A DNA stretch of 64,000 bases. It comes from Marinicrinis sediminis. GTDB lineage: Bacteria; Bacillota; Bacilli; Paenibacillales; KCTC-33676. The DNA lies in assembly GCF_042685085.1 (NCBI RefSeq), contig NZ_JBHUMM010000002.1, positions 225,842-289,841 of the forward strand. Direction: 5' to 3'. The position numbers and the translations under genes are program-made. Of this stretch, positions 63,946 to 64,000 are shown one piece after another. Positions within the stretch are counted from its first letter, which is position 1. Each line of letters begins with the position of its first letter. The notes below the pieces were generated by a model, which ran no database searches, was not told where the DNA came from, and worked only from the letters and a program-made list of their open reading frames with translations.

Positions 63946-64000
63946 ATGGGAAGAAGACGAATCAGTTATGACAAGAAAATGGAAGCTGTAGAGAAATACA
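63946..64000 (+). CDS. Transposase OrfA, N-terminus only
   Basis: The first 18 codons, MGRRRISYDKKMEAVEKY, read like the helix-turn-helix start of an IS3/IS150-type OrfA. aaaggggag lies about eight bases before the ATG. The rest is outside the window. Confidence 0.7.
   Translation, partial: MGRRRISYDKKMEAVEKY

Larger units (their letters stand above)
63877..64000 (+). mobile_element. Left end of an IS3-type insertion sequence
   Basis: Begins about 63877 (tgatatgctccccttt) inside the surface-protein gene and runs off the window. It carries a subterminal perfect hairpin and the start of a transposase gene. Exact edge and target duplication cannot be set because the right end is outside. Confidence 0.7.

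Overview
The window looks like chromosomal DNA of a spore-forming member of the Paenibacillaceae, probably Paenibacillus. Three things point there. Bacillus-type housekeeping and sporulation genes occur in recognisable neighbourhoods: ysoA-tig-clpP-clpX-lonB-lonA-ysxC, gerM-rph-rdgB, gerE, and a YhcN-type spore lipoprotein. Starts and Shine-Dalgarno sequences are of Firmicute type. A tRNA-Arg has an encoded CCA.

Layout. 1-25 kb is core genome: an RND exporter (cut by the window edge), the proteostasis block (ysxC, lonA, lonB, clpX, clpP, tig) with ispG inside it, tRNA-Arg(TCT), asnB, rdgB-rph, a stalk-domain protein, gerM, pgpA, an MBL hydrolase and a methyltransferase. 25.4-32.6 kb is an AT-rich accessory island. 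Reading leftward, it holds a Ser/Thr-rich polymorphic-toxin-like protein followed by a tandemly duplicated cassette of a small putative immunity protein and a KptA RNA 2'-phosphotransferase; the second kptA copy is only a relic. Divergent from it lie two paralogous GT4 glycosyltransferases, a small protein and a PIG-L deacetylase. 32.7-35.7 kb returns to sporulation and envelope genes: gerE, a ZIP transporter, YhcN and a CAP protein. 35.9-44.4 kb is a surface-glycan cluster: a PseB-like dehydratase, a CMP-sugar transferase and four large GT-B-type proteins, one fused to a decayed cytidylyltransferase domain.

44.6-56.5 kb is a complete type I-B CRISPR-Cas locus, cas6-cas8b-cas7-cas5-cas3-cas4-cas1-cas2 on the minus strand. 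It is flanked by two arrays in opposite orientation (14 and 30 repeats) with homologous leaders forming an inverted repeat around the operon. 56.5-64 kb holds brnQ, small membrane ORFs, a lipoprotein, a 1065-aa double-kinase hybrid sensor, and an LPxTG-like surface protein cut by an insertion sequence that runs off the window.

The most interesting object is just upstream of cas6 (54123-54271, minus strand). It is a free-standing transcription unit: promoter, degenerate CRISPR repeat, 23-nt pseudo-spacer, second degenerate repeat, intrinsic terminator. The first 12 nt of the pseudo-spacer match, next to a CCA motif, the 5' untranslated region of cas6 immediately before its ribosome binding site. 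This is the architecture expected of a crRNA-like RNA that lets the Cas effector repress its own operon (CreR-type autoregulation).
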